Below are positions 9,088-18,798 of a stretch of 64,000 bases of DNA, in pieces. This DNA is from Odiellus spinosus (Eukaryota > Arthropoda > Arachnida > Opiliones > Phalangiidae). Location: contig OY987240.1 in the NCBI GenBank assembly GCA_963920705.1, positions 4,160,501-4,224,500 on the forward strand, in the 5' to 3' direction. The notes below the pieces were generated by a model, which was not told where the DNA came from, did not search any database, and saw nothing but the letters and a program-made list of their open reading frames with translations. The stretch's first letter is position 1. Each line of letters starts with the position of its first letter. The translations under genes were made by a program, and so were the position numbers.

Positions 9088-10377
9088 ATGGGCGAAGTCA
9101 TCAATTCAGCGTTAGACCTTTTTACGGTGCCCCCAATTCAAACTTCGATTGAGCGCATTAAAACTGTAACGTATCAGCCATTAACTTCCCTCAAAGGGGA
9201 TCAACCAATAGAATTTGAAATTTCAGCGAACAATGACGAGTACATCGATACGTCACTTATTATGCTATACACCCGAAATAAAATTACAAACAATGACGGG
9301 TCTGACCTTGTTGATAGTGATAACGTCGGACCTATTAATAATTTTCTGCATTCGCAATTTGAACGCATTGACATTTACGTAGGCGATTGTCTAGTAACGC
9401 CCTCGGCAAATCACTACGGATATAACTCTCTACTTTCAGCGTTAACGACGTACGGGGGCGATGCTAGTTATTCGCACTTGCAAGCCGCCATGTATTTTAA
9501 AGATACTCCCGGTCACATGGATTCCACGACGGATAACAAAGGCCATTTACAACGACGTAAAGCTAGCGCGAAATCAAAAGAATTTGAAATGTACGGGGCA
9601 CTCTACTTAGACTTTTTCAATATCTCCAAATATCTTCTCAACGGGGTGCCCCTTAAACTGAAATTGCATAAAAGCAAACCTAGTTTTTGTTTGTTAGGGA
9701 AAAAGCCCGCCGGGAACGGCGGTTATAAATCACACATTCTAGAAGCCGTTCTTTATGTTCCTAAAGTCCAGGTGGCGCCAAAATTTTTATTAGCCCACGA
9801 ACGAGCTTTAACAGCGAAGCCCGCCCAATACCCTTACACCCGAACGGAAACATACATATTTACAATTTCACCCCATCTCCTGACCACGTCCATTGAAAAT
9901 CTTTATCTCGGCGTTCTGCCCGAGCGTGTTATCGTTGCTTTGGTTAATCATAAATCACAAACGGGTGATCTGGAGACCAATCCTTTCAATTTTGCGAATT
10001 TTGGATTAAACTATATTTCATTATTTGTAAACTCGGATCAAATCCCCGCCAGGCCTTTAAAACCCAATTTCGCCAAAAAGCTTTTCGCCCGCGAATACTA
10101 TACGCTGTTCTCAGGCGCGGATACCCATTATAGCGACAGGGGGCTGAATATCACCCTCGAAGATTACGGCGAAGGCACAGCGATTTATTCATTCGATATC
10201 TCAATGGATCAGAGCTCTAGCGAGTCAAGCCATTGGAACGTGACGCAGCATGGACAACTCCGACTGGAGTTGGGCTTTGACCAAGCGACAGCGAGCACCG
10301 TAAGCTGCGTCGTCTTTTCGGAATTTCAGGCTTTGCTACAAATTGATAAGAACCGTGCTGTCACTATCACAGTATAA
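9088..10377 (+). CDS. Major capsid protein (double jelly roll, hexon-like)
   Basis: 429 residues starting two bases after the previous stop. Early motifs LFTVPPIQTSI, PIEFEISANNDEYIDTS and YGYNSLLSAL, and later NPFNFANFGLNYISLFVN, REYYTLFSG and the C-terminal GQLRLELGFDQA, parallel those of Polinton 2 (PLEFFIPGNDGNYTDLT, NPFDFKHLGISQLYLSVGN, REYMSLFTATD). This family includes the nematode-named F54H12.2-like proteins, recognised as Polinton capsid proteins. It would form trimeric capsomers. Frame intact. Confidence 0.9.
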   Translation: MGEVINSALDLFTVPPIQTSIERIKTVTYQPLTSLKGDQPIEFEISANNDEYIDTSLIMLYTRNKITNNDGSDLVDSDNVGPINNFLHSQFERIDIYVGDCLVTPSANHYGYNSLLSALTTYGGDASYSHLQAAMYFKDTPGHMDSTTDNKGHLQRRKASAKSKEFEMYGALYLDFFNISKYLLNGVPLKLKLHKSKPSFCLLGKKPAGNGGYKSHILEAVLYVPKVQVAPKFLLAHERALTAKPAQYPYTRTETYIFTISPHLLTTSIENLYLGVLPERVIVALVNHKSQTGDLETNPFNFANFGLNYISLFVNSDQIPARPLKPNFAKKLFAREYYTLFSGADTHYSDRGLNITLEDYGEGTAIYSFDISMDQSSSESSHWNVTQHGQLRLELGFDQATASTVSCVVFSEFQALLQIDKNRAVTITV

Positions 10378-10379
10378 CC

Positions 10380-10823
10380 ATGAACGGCCCCCAGATAAGA
10401 CATTGTTTGAGAAGCGTCCCTAGTTTTAAGGGAGTTTATTCAAGTGACACACTACCGGCCCAGATTGATAGTTATCCGGCTTCGTATATCGTGAATTTCG
10501 ATAATAGCGCCCAACCAGGTACGCATTGGGTGGACATTTATTTTGACAAGCGAGCCCACGCCGATTATTTTGATTCACTAGCGTTTGGGCCGAATTTTAT
10601 ACCCACCATTGCACGGTTTATCACTCGAAACTCTATATCACGGACATACAACAAACGTAGATTCCAGTCATTCACAAGTTCAGTGTGCGGGAAATACTGC
10701 GTCCTATATCTACTACACCGATCAATGAAAAAGGGTACGCCCTCATTTATAAAGAAGTTTACTCGTAATGCCGAACACAATGATAAACTTATTTCAACCC
10801 TCTTCAAAAGACGAGGGTTCTAA
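10380..10823 (+). CDS. Adenain-like cysteine protease
   Basis: 147 residues, starting two bases after the capsid gene. His in THWVDIYFD (~44), an acidic residue in YFDSLAFGP (~60), Gln in QSFTSSVCGKYC and Cys seven residues after it reproduce the His-Asp/Glu-Gln-Cys order of the adenovirus maturation protease (C5 family). It is shorter than adenain but similar in length to the Polinton 2 copy. Role: cleavage of virion proteins during maturation. It ends the first gene block; the next gene has its own TATA box. Confidence 0.88.
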   Translation: MNGPQIRHCLRSVPSFKGVYSSDTLPAQIDSYPASYIVNFDNSAQPGTHWVDIYFDKRAHADYFDSLAFGPNFIPTIARFITRNSISRTYNKRRFQSFTSSVCGKYCVLYLLHRSMKKGTPSFIKKFTRNAEHNDKLISTLFKRRGF

Positions 10824-10904
10824 CCTCAGGAATGATAGGACCTCCCATATCGTGGGAATTTTCTAACGCGGGCTCCGTAACGAATGGAGGACTTTTTTAA
10901 AGGG

Positions 10905-10911
10905 TATATAA
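10905..10911 (+). promoter_or_regulatory. TATA box of the GC-rich gene at 10,984
   Basis: TATATAA sits 73 bases before the ATG at 10984 in a stretch with no gene, followed by a leader repeating CAAGTTCTCT-like words. A start of transcription near 10,937 is expected. Confidence 0.55.
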
Positions 10912-10983
10912 ACCCGAACTTTCCGATCTAAAAATCACAAGTTTCTCAAGTTCTCTCAAGTCTCAACGTACAAACAGAAAGAA

Positions 10984-11496
10984 ATGACAGCCGCCATCAT
11001 CGAAATGGAAATGTTGTCCGGGCGGAACAGGGTCCGCTGTTTTGGAGACGGACCGGATCTAATAATTAAGGAGCTGGCCGTCGCCACCGTCGGCATCATA
11101 CCCACCCTCGTCTCCTGGACCTTCCAGGCCCCATATGAGGCCAAGTACCTCCCGCCAGCCATTGCCCGGACCAACAGGCACGTCACCGCCCGCATTCACG
11201 GGCTGTCGTTCGAAGGGGGTGACGTGCCCTGTGACCAGCTCGAGGCGCTTTTGGAGCGCGCCACCCGCACCTCCCAATCCCTCTGGACCACCGGGCCCGA
11301 GAAGGCTCGGTTACTGGAGGACTACCTCAACAGGCCCGTGGGGGACCTAAACGACGTGCTTTGCCCGCGACCGACCGTCGTCGACGTCACCCTTCGGTGC
11401 GGACACCCCCACGGGTCCACCATCTCCACCCGGCCCTGCGCGACGGAGCGCGCTTGGGCTAACGCCAAGTTTTTGGGGGTCTACCCGCATTTTTAG
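10984..11496 (+). CDS. GC-rich accessory gene, possibly RNase-H-fold related
   Basis: 170 residues with much higher GC than the neighbouring virion genes. Visible conserved-looking blocks: IIEMEML near the N-terminus, LIIKELAVATVG, a FQAPYEAKYL segment, IHGLSFEGGDVP, TTGPEKARLL, VGDLNDVLCP, then CGHPHG and RPCATERAW. From memory, an uncharacterised family associated with invertebrate mobile elements has the same block order, beginning with an acidic D-x-E-type motif followed by KEL, reminiscent of DEDD exonuclease folds. That link is tentative. No counterpart was found in Polinton 2. It has its own TATA box, so it is likely a separately acquired accessory gene. Confidence 0.65.
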   Translation: MTAAIIEMEMLSGRNRVRCFGDGPDLIIKELAVATVGIIPTLVSWTFQAPYEAKYLPPAIARTNRHVTARIHGLSFEGGDVPCDQLEALLERATRTSQSLWTTGPEKARLLEDYLNRPVGDLNDVLCPRPTVVDVTLRCGHPHGSTISTRPCATERAWANAKFLGVYPHF

Positions 11497-11539
11497 TTTA
11501 TTTTTAATTATTATTTTGTATTGTTTTTTTTTACTATTA

Positions 11540-11715
11540 AAATTTTTTGAAACTACTTCATTCTCCCTTTTATTATATCATAAGCCGATCCTAAATGCTA
11601 TAAGCCTACCAGTCGTCACTTTTTTACGTTTTGAAATTACTTCATCACCCCTTTATTTACTAGAAAAATACTTTAAATACTATAAGCCTGTCATTCGTTT
11701 GATTCATTCAGACGT
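11540..11715 (+). promoter_or_regulatory. Duplicated promoter-like block upstream of the BIR gene
   Basis: Two copies of a ~90-bp block, each with TTTTGAAA(C/T)TACTTCAT, a C/T-rich patch, and CTATAAGCCT. The second copy has TACTTTAAATACTATAAGCC about 50 bp before the ATG at 11724. The CTATAAG element may act as a TATA box. Function is inferred from position and duplication. Confidence 0.4.
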
Positions 11716-11723
11716 CGCTAGCC

Positions 11724-12187
11724 ATGGAAGACACCCGTCTCAGATATGGCTCGTTCTTTGACTATCCCCACATACGCGTGTCGCAGTTGTTAATGGCTAA
11801 AGCCGGGTTTTTCTATCTTAACAAAGGGGGTGATACTGTCGAGTGCTTCGCGTGCCACGGGAGGCTTCAAAATTGGAAGACCACCGACGATCCTTTATTT
11901 GAGCACAAAGAAAATTTCCTCATTGCGCATTTATTCGCAGCATCACCCTGGACGGTGAAGGTAGAGCGGCTGACGAGCCGGGGAAATATCAGAAACCCTT
12001 CTGTATAATTGATGGACGGGCCGAAAACCACGAGAGTTACCACTTGAAACCTCCCGTCGTCAAAGAGAAGTCGATACCGGACAATCCCCCTTTTATCACG
12101 GTCCGCGCTTCCAGGAGGGAAGTAGAAAAACTCGTATTGGCATATCACGTAAAGAAAATAATAAACAATGGGCAAGGTTCGTTTTGA
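11724..12187 (+). pseudogene. BIR-domain (IAP-like) gene with a frameshift in the zinc site
   Basis: The open frame 11724-12008 encodes the first part of a baculovirus-IAP-repeat: an RLxxF-type start (RLRYGSFFDYP), AKAGFFYLNKGGDTVECFAC, then W, DDP and the zinc His in FEHKENF. In that frame the last zinc ligand is missing and the protein ends in unrelated sequence. The expected Cys codon occurs at 11924-11926 in the neighbouring frame, which stays open to a stop at 12185-12187. A one-base lesion near 11918 is therefore likely. BIR proteins block caspases; a role against host apoptosis is inferred. Polinton 2 carries an unbroken relative at 42020-42439. Confidence 0.8.
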
Positions 12188-12371
12188 CGATTTTGTAACG
12201 ACTTATTATGCAAGTTCCGAAGACCGGACAAATTACGATATACGCGACGCCATGAGATTTCGGTACCGGATTAAAAAAACTGAGGTATTGTTACAACCTG
12301 TATTAAACTCTATGATATTTCGGTATCGTACGACGCAAATGGAAAAATTGCTAACCCCCCCTCCTCTCTAA
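12168..12371 (+). CDS. Small conserved FDD protein (follows BIR gene)
   Basis: 67 residues. It shares with the Polinton 2 protein at 42423 the pattern V-x-FDD, Y, EDR, RD, F and RI at the same spacing. In both elements its ATG lies 17-20 bp inside the end of the BIR gene. The second half carries a tandem 14-residue duplication (MRFRYRIKKTEVLL and MIFRYRTTQMEKLL). No known domain recognised. The conserved pairing suggests a functional link to the BIR protein, but no activity can be assigned. Confidence 0.65.
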   Translation: MGKVRFDDFVTTYYASSEDRTNYDIRDAMRFRYRIKKTEVLLQPVLNSMIFRYRTTQMEKLLTPPPL

Positions 12372-12514
12372 CAGACTTGCTAAAACTCGCCCAAACATGA
12401 AATCATGGGGGTAAATTCCCACCCCCCCCCCACTACAATACCCTAAGACCCTCGGTACGAAAAATCTTCAAATCATTGCCCTTCTACGATCAAAACGGCT
12501 AACACGGTCAAAAT

Positions 12515-13327
12515 ATGCTCTCGAATCGAAGCCAAAAACGCGGAATTTCCGACGGTCCATCGTCGAGCGGAACCCGGGAGCGAGGAATTATCGACGGACC
12601 ACCGCGCCGTCAAAAACATCGCAAAATTGAATCGCCTAAAAAACTTAACTCGAGATTCCCTCTCGGTAAAAACTTGTACGTAACTTTCGGCCTGATAAAC
12701 TACAATCGGTTCGAATTATTTATTCGCCGAGTCGACTCACTGGTCGGATTCTCCATTCCTCTTAACGCCTGGGAAAAGCTGATGGAAAATTACGGGATCC
12801 TTCTCAAGGTGACTAAAACTACAGACGGGTCATCGTGCGAACTATTTCTGGACGAACAAGACGAACAGTTCTTCTACGCCATGTCCGACCGCTCCGGGAT
12901 CACATTCACCCTATCCGGGGATATCGACCAAAAATTCAAAATCACTTGCGAAGAAGCGGAATTCCTCAAGGATGAAATGTGTCTCATAAACGAACATATT
13001 GGGATACTGAAATTAAACGCCAAAGCCATTGGTTGTATGTTTGGCGCCGTGGAAGACTTGATTGTTTCTTTACACGAATCCCTGTTTACTAAGAGCTATA
13101 TACGCTGCAGCAACTCTTCGTGGGAATCAAGCGGGCAAAAATTTGATGAAATAATCAATTATATTACGAATTACGTAAGCATCAGCGAAATTTTTAAGAA
13201 ATTTAACGAACGGTTAGCCGCGCGCGAATGTACGTGTTCTTTAAGAGCCGATAATTTGTTTATGCTGGTATTCTCACAACGACGCAATCTAAAAGAAGCC
13301 TTGAGTTGTGCCATTAAACATTTGTAA
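12515..13327 (+). CDS. Unknown protein with weak PC4-like pattern
   Basis: 270 residues. The N-terminal ~45 residues are basic with two GII/GIS-DGP repeats. Then FELFIRRVDSLVGFSIPLNA and W-x-KL, an arrangement of beta strands followed by a Trp that resembles p15/PC4-type ssDNA-binding proteins and matches GLFIRRNDTKSSVTINQNVW in the Polinton 2 protein at 46138-46851. The C-terminal half shows no recognised motif; a CTCS pair is present near the end. A transcription or DNA-binding role is only a suggestion. An AATAAA signal follows at 13336. Confidence 0.6.
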   Translation: MLSNRSQKRGISDGPSSSGTRERGIIDGPPRRQKHRKIESPKKLNSRFPLGKNLYVTFGLINYNRFELFIRRVDSLVGFSIPLNAWEKLMENYGILLKVTKTTDGSSCELFLDEQDEQFFYAMSDRSGITFTLSGDIDQKFKITCEEAEFLKDEMCLINEHIGILKLNAKAIGCMFGAVEDLIVSLHESLFTKSYIRCSNSSWESSGQKFDEIINYITNYVSISEIFKKFNERLAARECTCSLRADNLFMLVFSQRRNLKEALSCAIKHL

Positions 13328-13335
13328 TAACTTTG

Positions 13336-13341
13336 AATAAA
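13336..13341 (+). terminator. Polyadenylation signal after the last Polinton 1 gene
   Basis: AATAAA nine bases after the stop of the gene ending at 13327, followed by a GT/T-rich stretch (TTTTTGTGAGACTTTGTCTTTG), a typical arrangement for cleavage and polyadenylation. Confidence 0.55.
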
Positions 13342-13392
13342 AAATTGATTTTTGTGAGACTTTGTCTTTGAAACTGTGATTTTTATTTATGT

Positions 13393-13500
13393 TGAAGCCG
13401 ATTTCAAGCCTATCTTTTTCTAGCCGCTGACCTACAGGTGCTTGTATAGCTGAAGCCGATTTTAAGCCTATCTTTTTCTAGGACACCTACAGGGTGAGAC
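13393..13500. repeat. 58-bp direct repeat, two copies
   Basis: TGAAGCCGATTT(C/T)AAGCC followed by TATCTTTTTCTAG and CCTACAGG occurs twice with a 58-bp period just beyond the last Polinton 1 gene. It may belong to the terminal region of the element. Confidence 0.7.
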
Positions 13501-13547
13501 ACAGTAGAAGTCGGAGGGTACCGGAATGTTACCCGTTGGGAGATTTT

Positions 13548-13717
13548 AGGGGGGGCGAGAGTGCTCCCTACCGGCCCCCCTCCGTAGAGGGGATGGGGGT
13601 ATAAAGGGGGGTAAAAAAGTGCACGTAAAAAAGTTGTGATTGTGAGGGGGGTAGAAGGGGGGAGGGTAAAAAGTGCTGGCGATATACGAATTTGGGAGGG
13701 AGGGAAGGGGGGGATCT
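13548..13717 (+). other. G-run-rich tract at the right flank of Polinton 1
   Basis: Repeated runs of four to seven guanines separated by short spacers, purine-rich on the plus strand, bounded by AT-rich DNA. It has G-quadruplex potential. No ORF is credible here. Confidence 0.7.
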
Positions 13718-13758
13718 GCAGGCGTTACGCGGATTCGCAGAATCCGCGTAACGCCTGC
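13718..13758. repeat. Perfect hairpin, 19-bp arms and 3-nt loop
   Basis: GCAGGCGTTACGCGGATTC and its exact reverse complement are separated by GCA. It lies between the G-rich tract and the decayed LINE, possibly marking the end of the Polinton insertion or a separate palindromic element. Confidence 0.85.
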
Positions 13759-13859
13759 CTCATCTCTTGGGTATACTCCAGTTAAAAAGCTTTGATGTAT
13801 GATAAACAATAGTGGTGGTATAATGTAATCTGAAATTTATTTTAGGAGATAAGCGCTTA

Positions 13860-16390
13860 TATTATCATATCCAACAGAGGAATTACTATTTAAATCCATT
13901 ATTTGTCTTTTTAATTCAACTTGGTCAATTGGTTTTAAAAATAGTGAGTTTATATTTTTTAACATTTTTTTGAGTCAAGTCGTAATCGTTCGGAATTTAT
14001 GTACGGAGTATATCGTGTACCATATTTTTGCCAACATTAACAAAGTAATTATTAATAATTTTAGCGCATTCAATAGGCATATTAATCGCATCGATAGTGA
14101 CATTATTCTTATCATTTATTTTAGTTATTTTTTTAGATTTTAATCTAGATGAGGCTTCGTTTATTATTTGCCAAAGCATACGACTATTTTTATCACATTT
14201 ATCAATTTTATTCTTTAAAAACATATTTTAAGCTGTTTTAATCAATTTAGTTTATTTCTATACTAAGTATACTCTACTTTTGTCTTAAGGCTGAAAGGTT
14301 CTTTTAAGAATTTGTTTTTAAGTTTATCACGTCTTTTTAAAGAATTTAATAAACCTTTAGTCATCCAGGGTTTTATCAATTTCATTTCTTTCTTCTTGTT
14401 AAGATCATTTTTATTTTTAGTTTTAACAATAGCGAGGTCAATATAAAATTTTAAAGAGTTCAAAAAATATCAAATGAGACATTTACATTTTTTTCATTTA
14501 ACACCGTGGACCAATTTTCAAAGCTCAGTAACATTCTAAGTTTATCATAATTAATATTTTTCATGGTGGAATTGGAAATTGATGTAATTGATTCCTTTGT
14601 ATTATTTTCATTTTCATTACCTATATCACTTGGAATGTTAATAAGAATTGGGTAATGATCGGTAATATGAGTTTGAAAAATTGTGCTTATATTATTTTCA
14701 AGTTTCTTGTTTCTAACAAAACAGTGGTCTAAACAGGATTTTGTTTTGTCCGTGATTCTTGTGAAACTATGAATTAGTGGTTTATATCCTTGAAGATGTA
14801 AGATATTAAGATAATCTGTGATTACATTAGAAGTGGTTTCTGGGGATAAAATGTCAATATTGATATCACCTATTATGTACGTATTTTCAATTGTTAGATT
14901 ATCAAAGTCCATCAATAGTTGATTTAGATCAAATAAAAAATTTGGATTAAATTATTAGGGGGCCGATAAATACATAGTAATCTATAATTGTGCGTATAAT
15001 TATTTTTGATATCAATAGAAAGTGAATTTTGCACCACCTATACTAATTTCTAAACATTCAACATTAACAGTTTTTATCATTTACCAATATACCATCGCTT
15101 TTATTCAAATATTTACTAGTAAAAAAATTTTCATATCCATTTAATTTAAAGTTTTGGCCATTTTTATCTTTAAACCAACACTCTTTTAATATGATTAGGA
15201 CAAAGTCAAATTGTAGGTCGTTTAACAAAATACAGAACTCGTCAAAATTTTTTGCGACACCTCTAATATTAAGGTGAATAATCTTTAAACCATTAACAAA
15301 AGTATTTATTTTATTACGACAAGTTTCTATTTTGCTATTTTCTGGATATAATTCGTTAGTTGAAAATTCGTTAAGTAAAAAAATCATTTTCTGGGTTGGT
15401 TATCATAATATATAATTTTTAGGTAACATTTTTTATATTTATTTTAATGGATTTAAAATCTAATAATGAAGATTTTATAAATTTTCGTACCATCATCTTT
15501 ACGTAGTAAAACATTCCCTTCATTAATACATACGTATTTGAAATTTATTTAGCAAAGAGCTCAGTTTCAAACTGAATTTTTTAATATGGGGGTAATCATT
15601 TCATTAATAAAAAAATCTATCATTTTTAAAATTTTTGTGAATATTAATGTCATATAAGTAGTAGACCTTTTTTAATTTTAGCTTGATTAAAGATCATTTC
15701 ACGGGTATTAGTATCTTTGAATTTCACTATAATTGGACTGAAAATGGTTTTAGCTTTAAATAGCAGGAGGTATATTTTTACGGTAGAATTTTACGATGTT
15801 TTCGTTTTTTATATCAATATTAAAAATATTTCCAACCGCTTGAACGACTAAATTTAAATTTTCGTTTAGGGTTTCTGGTATTCCTGATAATTCCAATGAA
15901 TGCTAATTTTGTTCAAATTCTAAGTTTGAAACTTTAGATTCTAGGAAATTAACATTAGAATCTAGTTCTTGGTTTTTTGTTAATAATACGTCAAGTTTAT
16001 TTTTCATATCAGCCAAATTTTGTGTAAAAATTTTAGCATCCGCAGTAAAGTCATCAATTTTGGTTCAACAGAAATTAATTGATTCCGCAATATCAGATAT
16101 GTTTTTTTTTCTATGGTATTTAGTTTATCTAGTTTATTGGACATCTCGGTTATTTTATTCATGATGACTGCTAAGGTGGGCTCGGTAGATTCTTTAATTT
16201 GACTTACATTGGTTGAAAGCTTACATTCTTCACACTTCCAGGTGGCTCTTTTAGTGCCGAGTTTACGGAGATTTTCTTCAGATTTTAAGCTAGTACATTT
16301 AGCGTGAAAGTATTGTTGACAGTTTGAACATTGAATAATCACGTTCACTTTATCTAGTACGTTATCACAACTGCTACAATTTTCTGACAT
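13860..16390 (-). pseudogene. LINE B remnant: ORF1 zinc finger, endonuclease and EN-RT linker
   Basis: Decayed minus-strand LINE in separate frames. 16390-16004 is ORF1 with a PHD-like array (CSSCD, CSNCQQYFHAKC, WKCEEC). 15387-15064 and 14915-14460 hold endonuclease blocks (IIHLNIRG, IIGDINID, SCLDHCFV, ITDHYPILI). 14463-13997 reads as the linker before RT (KPWMTKGLLNSLKRR, NNYFVNVGKNM). The RT core is absent, so the element was cut on its 3' side near 13.86 kb, next to the Polinton 1 flank. Several frameshifts and stops show age. It differs in sequence from LINE A but has the same architecture. Confidence 0.75.
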
Positions 16391-18797
16391 AGTAAATCAG
16401 TTGATTAGATAAGAGAGAGTGATAAATTTTGCGACTGCTCGCCTCCAGATCCAGTATCAGAAGTAATAGAGAGAAAGGTGGCTGAATGGGTTACGAACAG
16501 GTTAAAACATAAATCTAGCCGAGCTTTATTAACTGGTTCTAAATTGATAAACAAAAATTTAATTTATTAAACAAGCATTTTTTATCGTTAACTGAAAATT
16601 GCATTCACTGGGTTCTTCTACTAGGGTAGCCCTCTTTATCCGTCTAATTTTGACTCTTATATTATATCATTAGTATCCCATTAAATTCACCCTAATTCAC
16701 CGTAATTAAAAAATGGACAATATTCTCTTATCATAAGAAATAATATATCTCTTCACGGCCTATATAAACGAGATTTATAGATTCGGTGCTCATAGATGCA
16801 CTGTACGATTAGAATTGTCGTGAACCCTCTCCCTCTCGCTTGCTCTTGCGCGATGGTGTCGTCTTCGATTGTTTTGGCAATCGCTTCTCACCCATATTTC
16901 GGTGATAATAGACCCTTTCTCGTGATCTTTTGGGTAGAGTACTCAAATAAAACAAGGCGATTGAATTTAAATCGTATTTCCTAGAAATGTGGCTAATTTA
17001 ATCTATTATATCTGGGTAAAAACATTACACAATGAAAGGTCTATGGATTAAATGTCACTTGAGTTGGACTTCATATAATGCCAAGTGCTCAATTACACAT
17101 GAAATTTAAAGTTTTAATGTTCTCAATTTCTACTTTATTTTTTAATATACTTCAGCTTTGTGACAAGGATATGCTTTAGATCCAGACTTTAATAATTGGC
17201 AAACAACTTAATACCAACGTCTTTACTACTACTTTGTTATTAAGTAGTTAGCCGAGCCACGGATCTAAAGCACATCATAGTCGCGGATCTCAAGTATATT
17301 TAAAAAAATAAAGATTTAGAATGTTAAATAGGATTGGCGAAACGGAAATTGATATCGGCGAGTTAAATAAACAACCACTTAGTTCTGGTCTCCTGAATTA
17401 TGATCTCCTGCTTTAAAGAATTGTTTCGCCTTCCATGACCATTGTTTGTCTATGTGATTCAATATTATAAAATTTAAGATTAGAATTTGTAAACCCTCCC
17501 TTTTTTGTCAAATAAATCTTGATTGGAAACGAGCCTTTAGAAATGTAAGTTATTAACTAATTTGAACAGTAACTTTAACTAGTACTGAGATTCGGAATCA
17601 GCCCTCTTTACCAAATATTTTTTCAGACAATTAAACGCCCATTTGTAATCCCCGTAATTCCTCGGAATTATTTTCCTACAATTTTTCTCTAAGATATCAT
17701 TGAGGATACGTCCTAAATATACGCGTAATTATTTTTCCCACATTATAACAACCATTTCCTAACTATTAATAAATAAGTTAATTGGAAATAAATTATTGGT
17801 AAGATAAATGGAAACGAGTTCAGGAAACTTTTATTTTTAATGTAGAAACAAAAAAAGACAATGTACGCTTATGTAATTGAAAAAATTTAAGTTCGTTATT
17901 TATATTACACATATTGAGGAATTATCAAGCTTAATACAAAATTAAGCACGGTCGGAGTAATCCCACTCTAAATAATAATGCTTCATTTACGAGCAATACG
18001 GGAAAAAATGTAAACTACTGCTCCTAACTGTCGCCAGACATATGTTCGGTCAACGGATAAAACTGAATCTAGATTGTATAAACCAATTTTTTAATCTAAC
18101 TACGTGAAACAGATACCAGTTACGGGCTTATCCGAAGGAAAGTTATTTGCGTAATGTTTTTTCTTTCTTTTAACCGCGCCTTCTATCTGCCAGACATCTG
18201 TGAATAGCTTCATATTCGCTTATTGTCGAGTAATTCGCCAAAAAATAATGGAATTAGAGTTAAATTGGCAGGTATCTGTTTGAGTATCGATTAACCCGTA
18301 AATAGCAGCGAAGAAAAAGGAACAAGTTTGGACAAATAATTCAGATATAAAAATCAGTTAAAAAGAGATTGAATAATAGTCGGGTAAATAGGTTTTATCC
18401 TCTTCTTTTTTTATTATTTACGCAATATCTGATACGCGAAACGGATATAATATTGCTCTATAAAGATAAACGTTAGGAGCAATAATGTAAACCTTGTTAA
18501 ATGATCTTGAAAGTGTAACTAGCAGTTTTTCAAAGTTATATTAGCTAAATATCCGCGATTATACAAATATTAGAGTGTGTTATGATTAAAAAACAAATGT
18601 TATTTCGCACGATTAGTTACATTTTTAGAAAAAGAGTGAATGGTTTAGAATTCTGTTTAGAACTTTGATCCGTGTATGGGCTTCATGCATTACCGACTAA
18701 TTATATTATATATACCGACAATAGTGTTATCCTTTATGTAATATTGTTCAGTGCGTGGTTATGGTAAAACTAGAGGCAGCCAAAATAAAACATTTTC
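16391..18797. other. AT-rich intergenic DNA, no gene seen
   Basis: No ORF with credible protein character. A pair of inverted words (ATGCTTTAGATCC near 17,170 and GGATCTAAAGCACAT near 17,258) frames a possible small hairpin element. Confidence 0.6.
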
Positions 18798-18798
18798 A

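Larger units (their letters stand above)
4990..13500 (+). mobile_element. Polinton 1 (Maverick/adintovirus-like), polymerase-less
   Basis: Twelve co-oriented genes at very tight spacing include the hallmark set: A32-type packaging ATPase, retrovirus-like integrase, penton-like single jelly roll, double-jelly-roll capsid and adenain-like protease. These are the defining genes of animal Polintons/adintoviruses. Nearly all frames are intact; only the BIR gene is clearly broken. A protein-primed DNA polymerase B, the other hallmark, is not visible between the flanking LINEs. Ends are approximate: no terminal inverted repeats were identified, and the right side grades into repeats and a G-rich tract. 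Confidence 0.85.
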
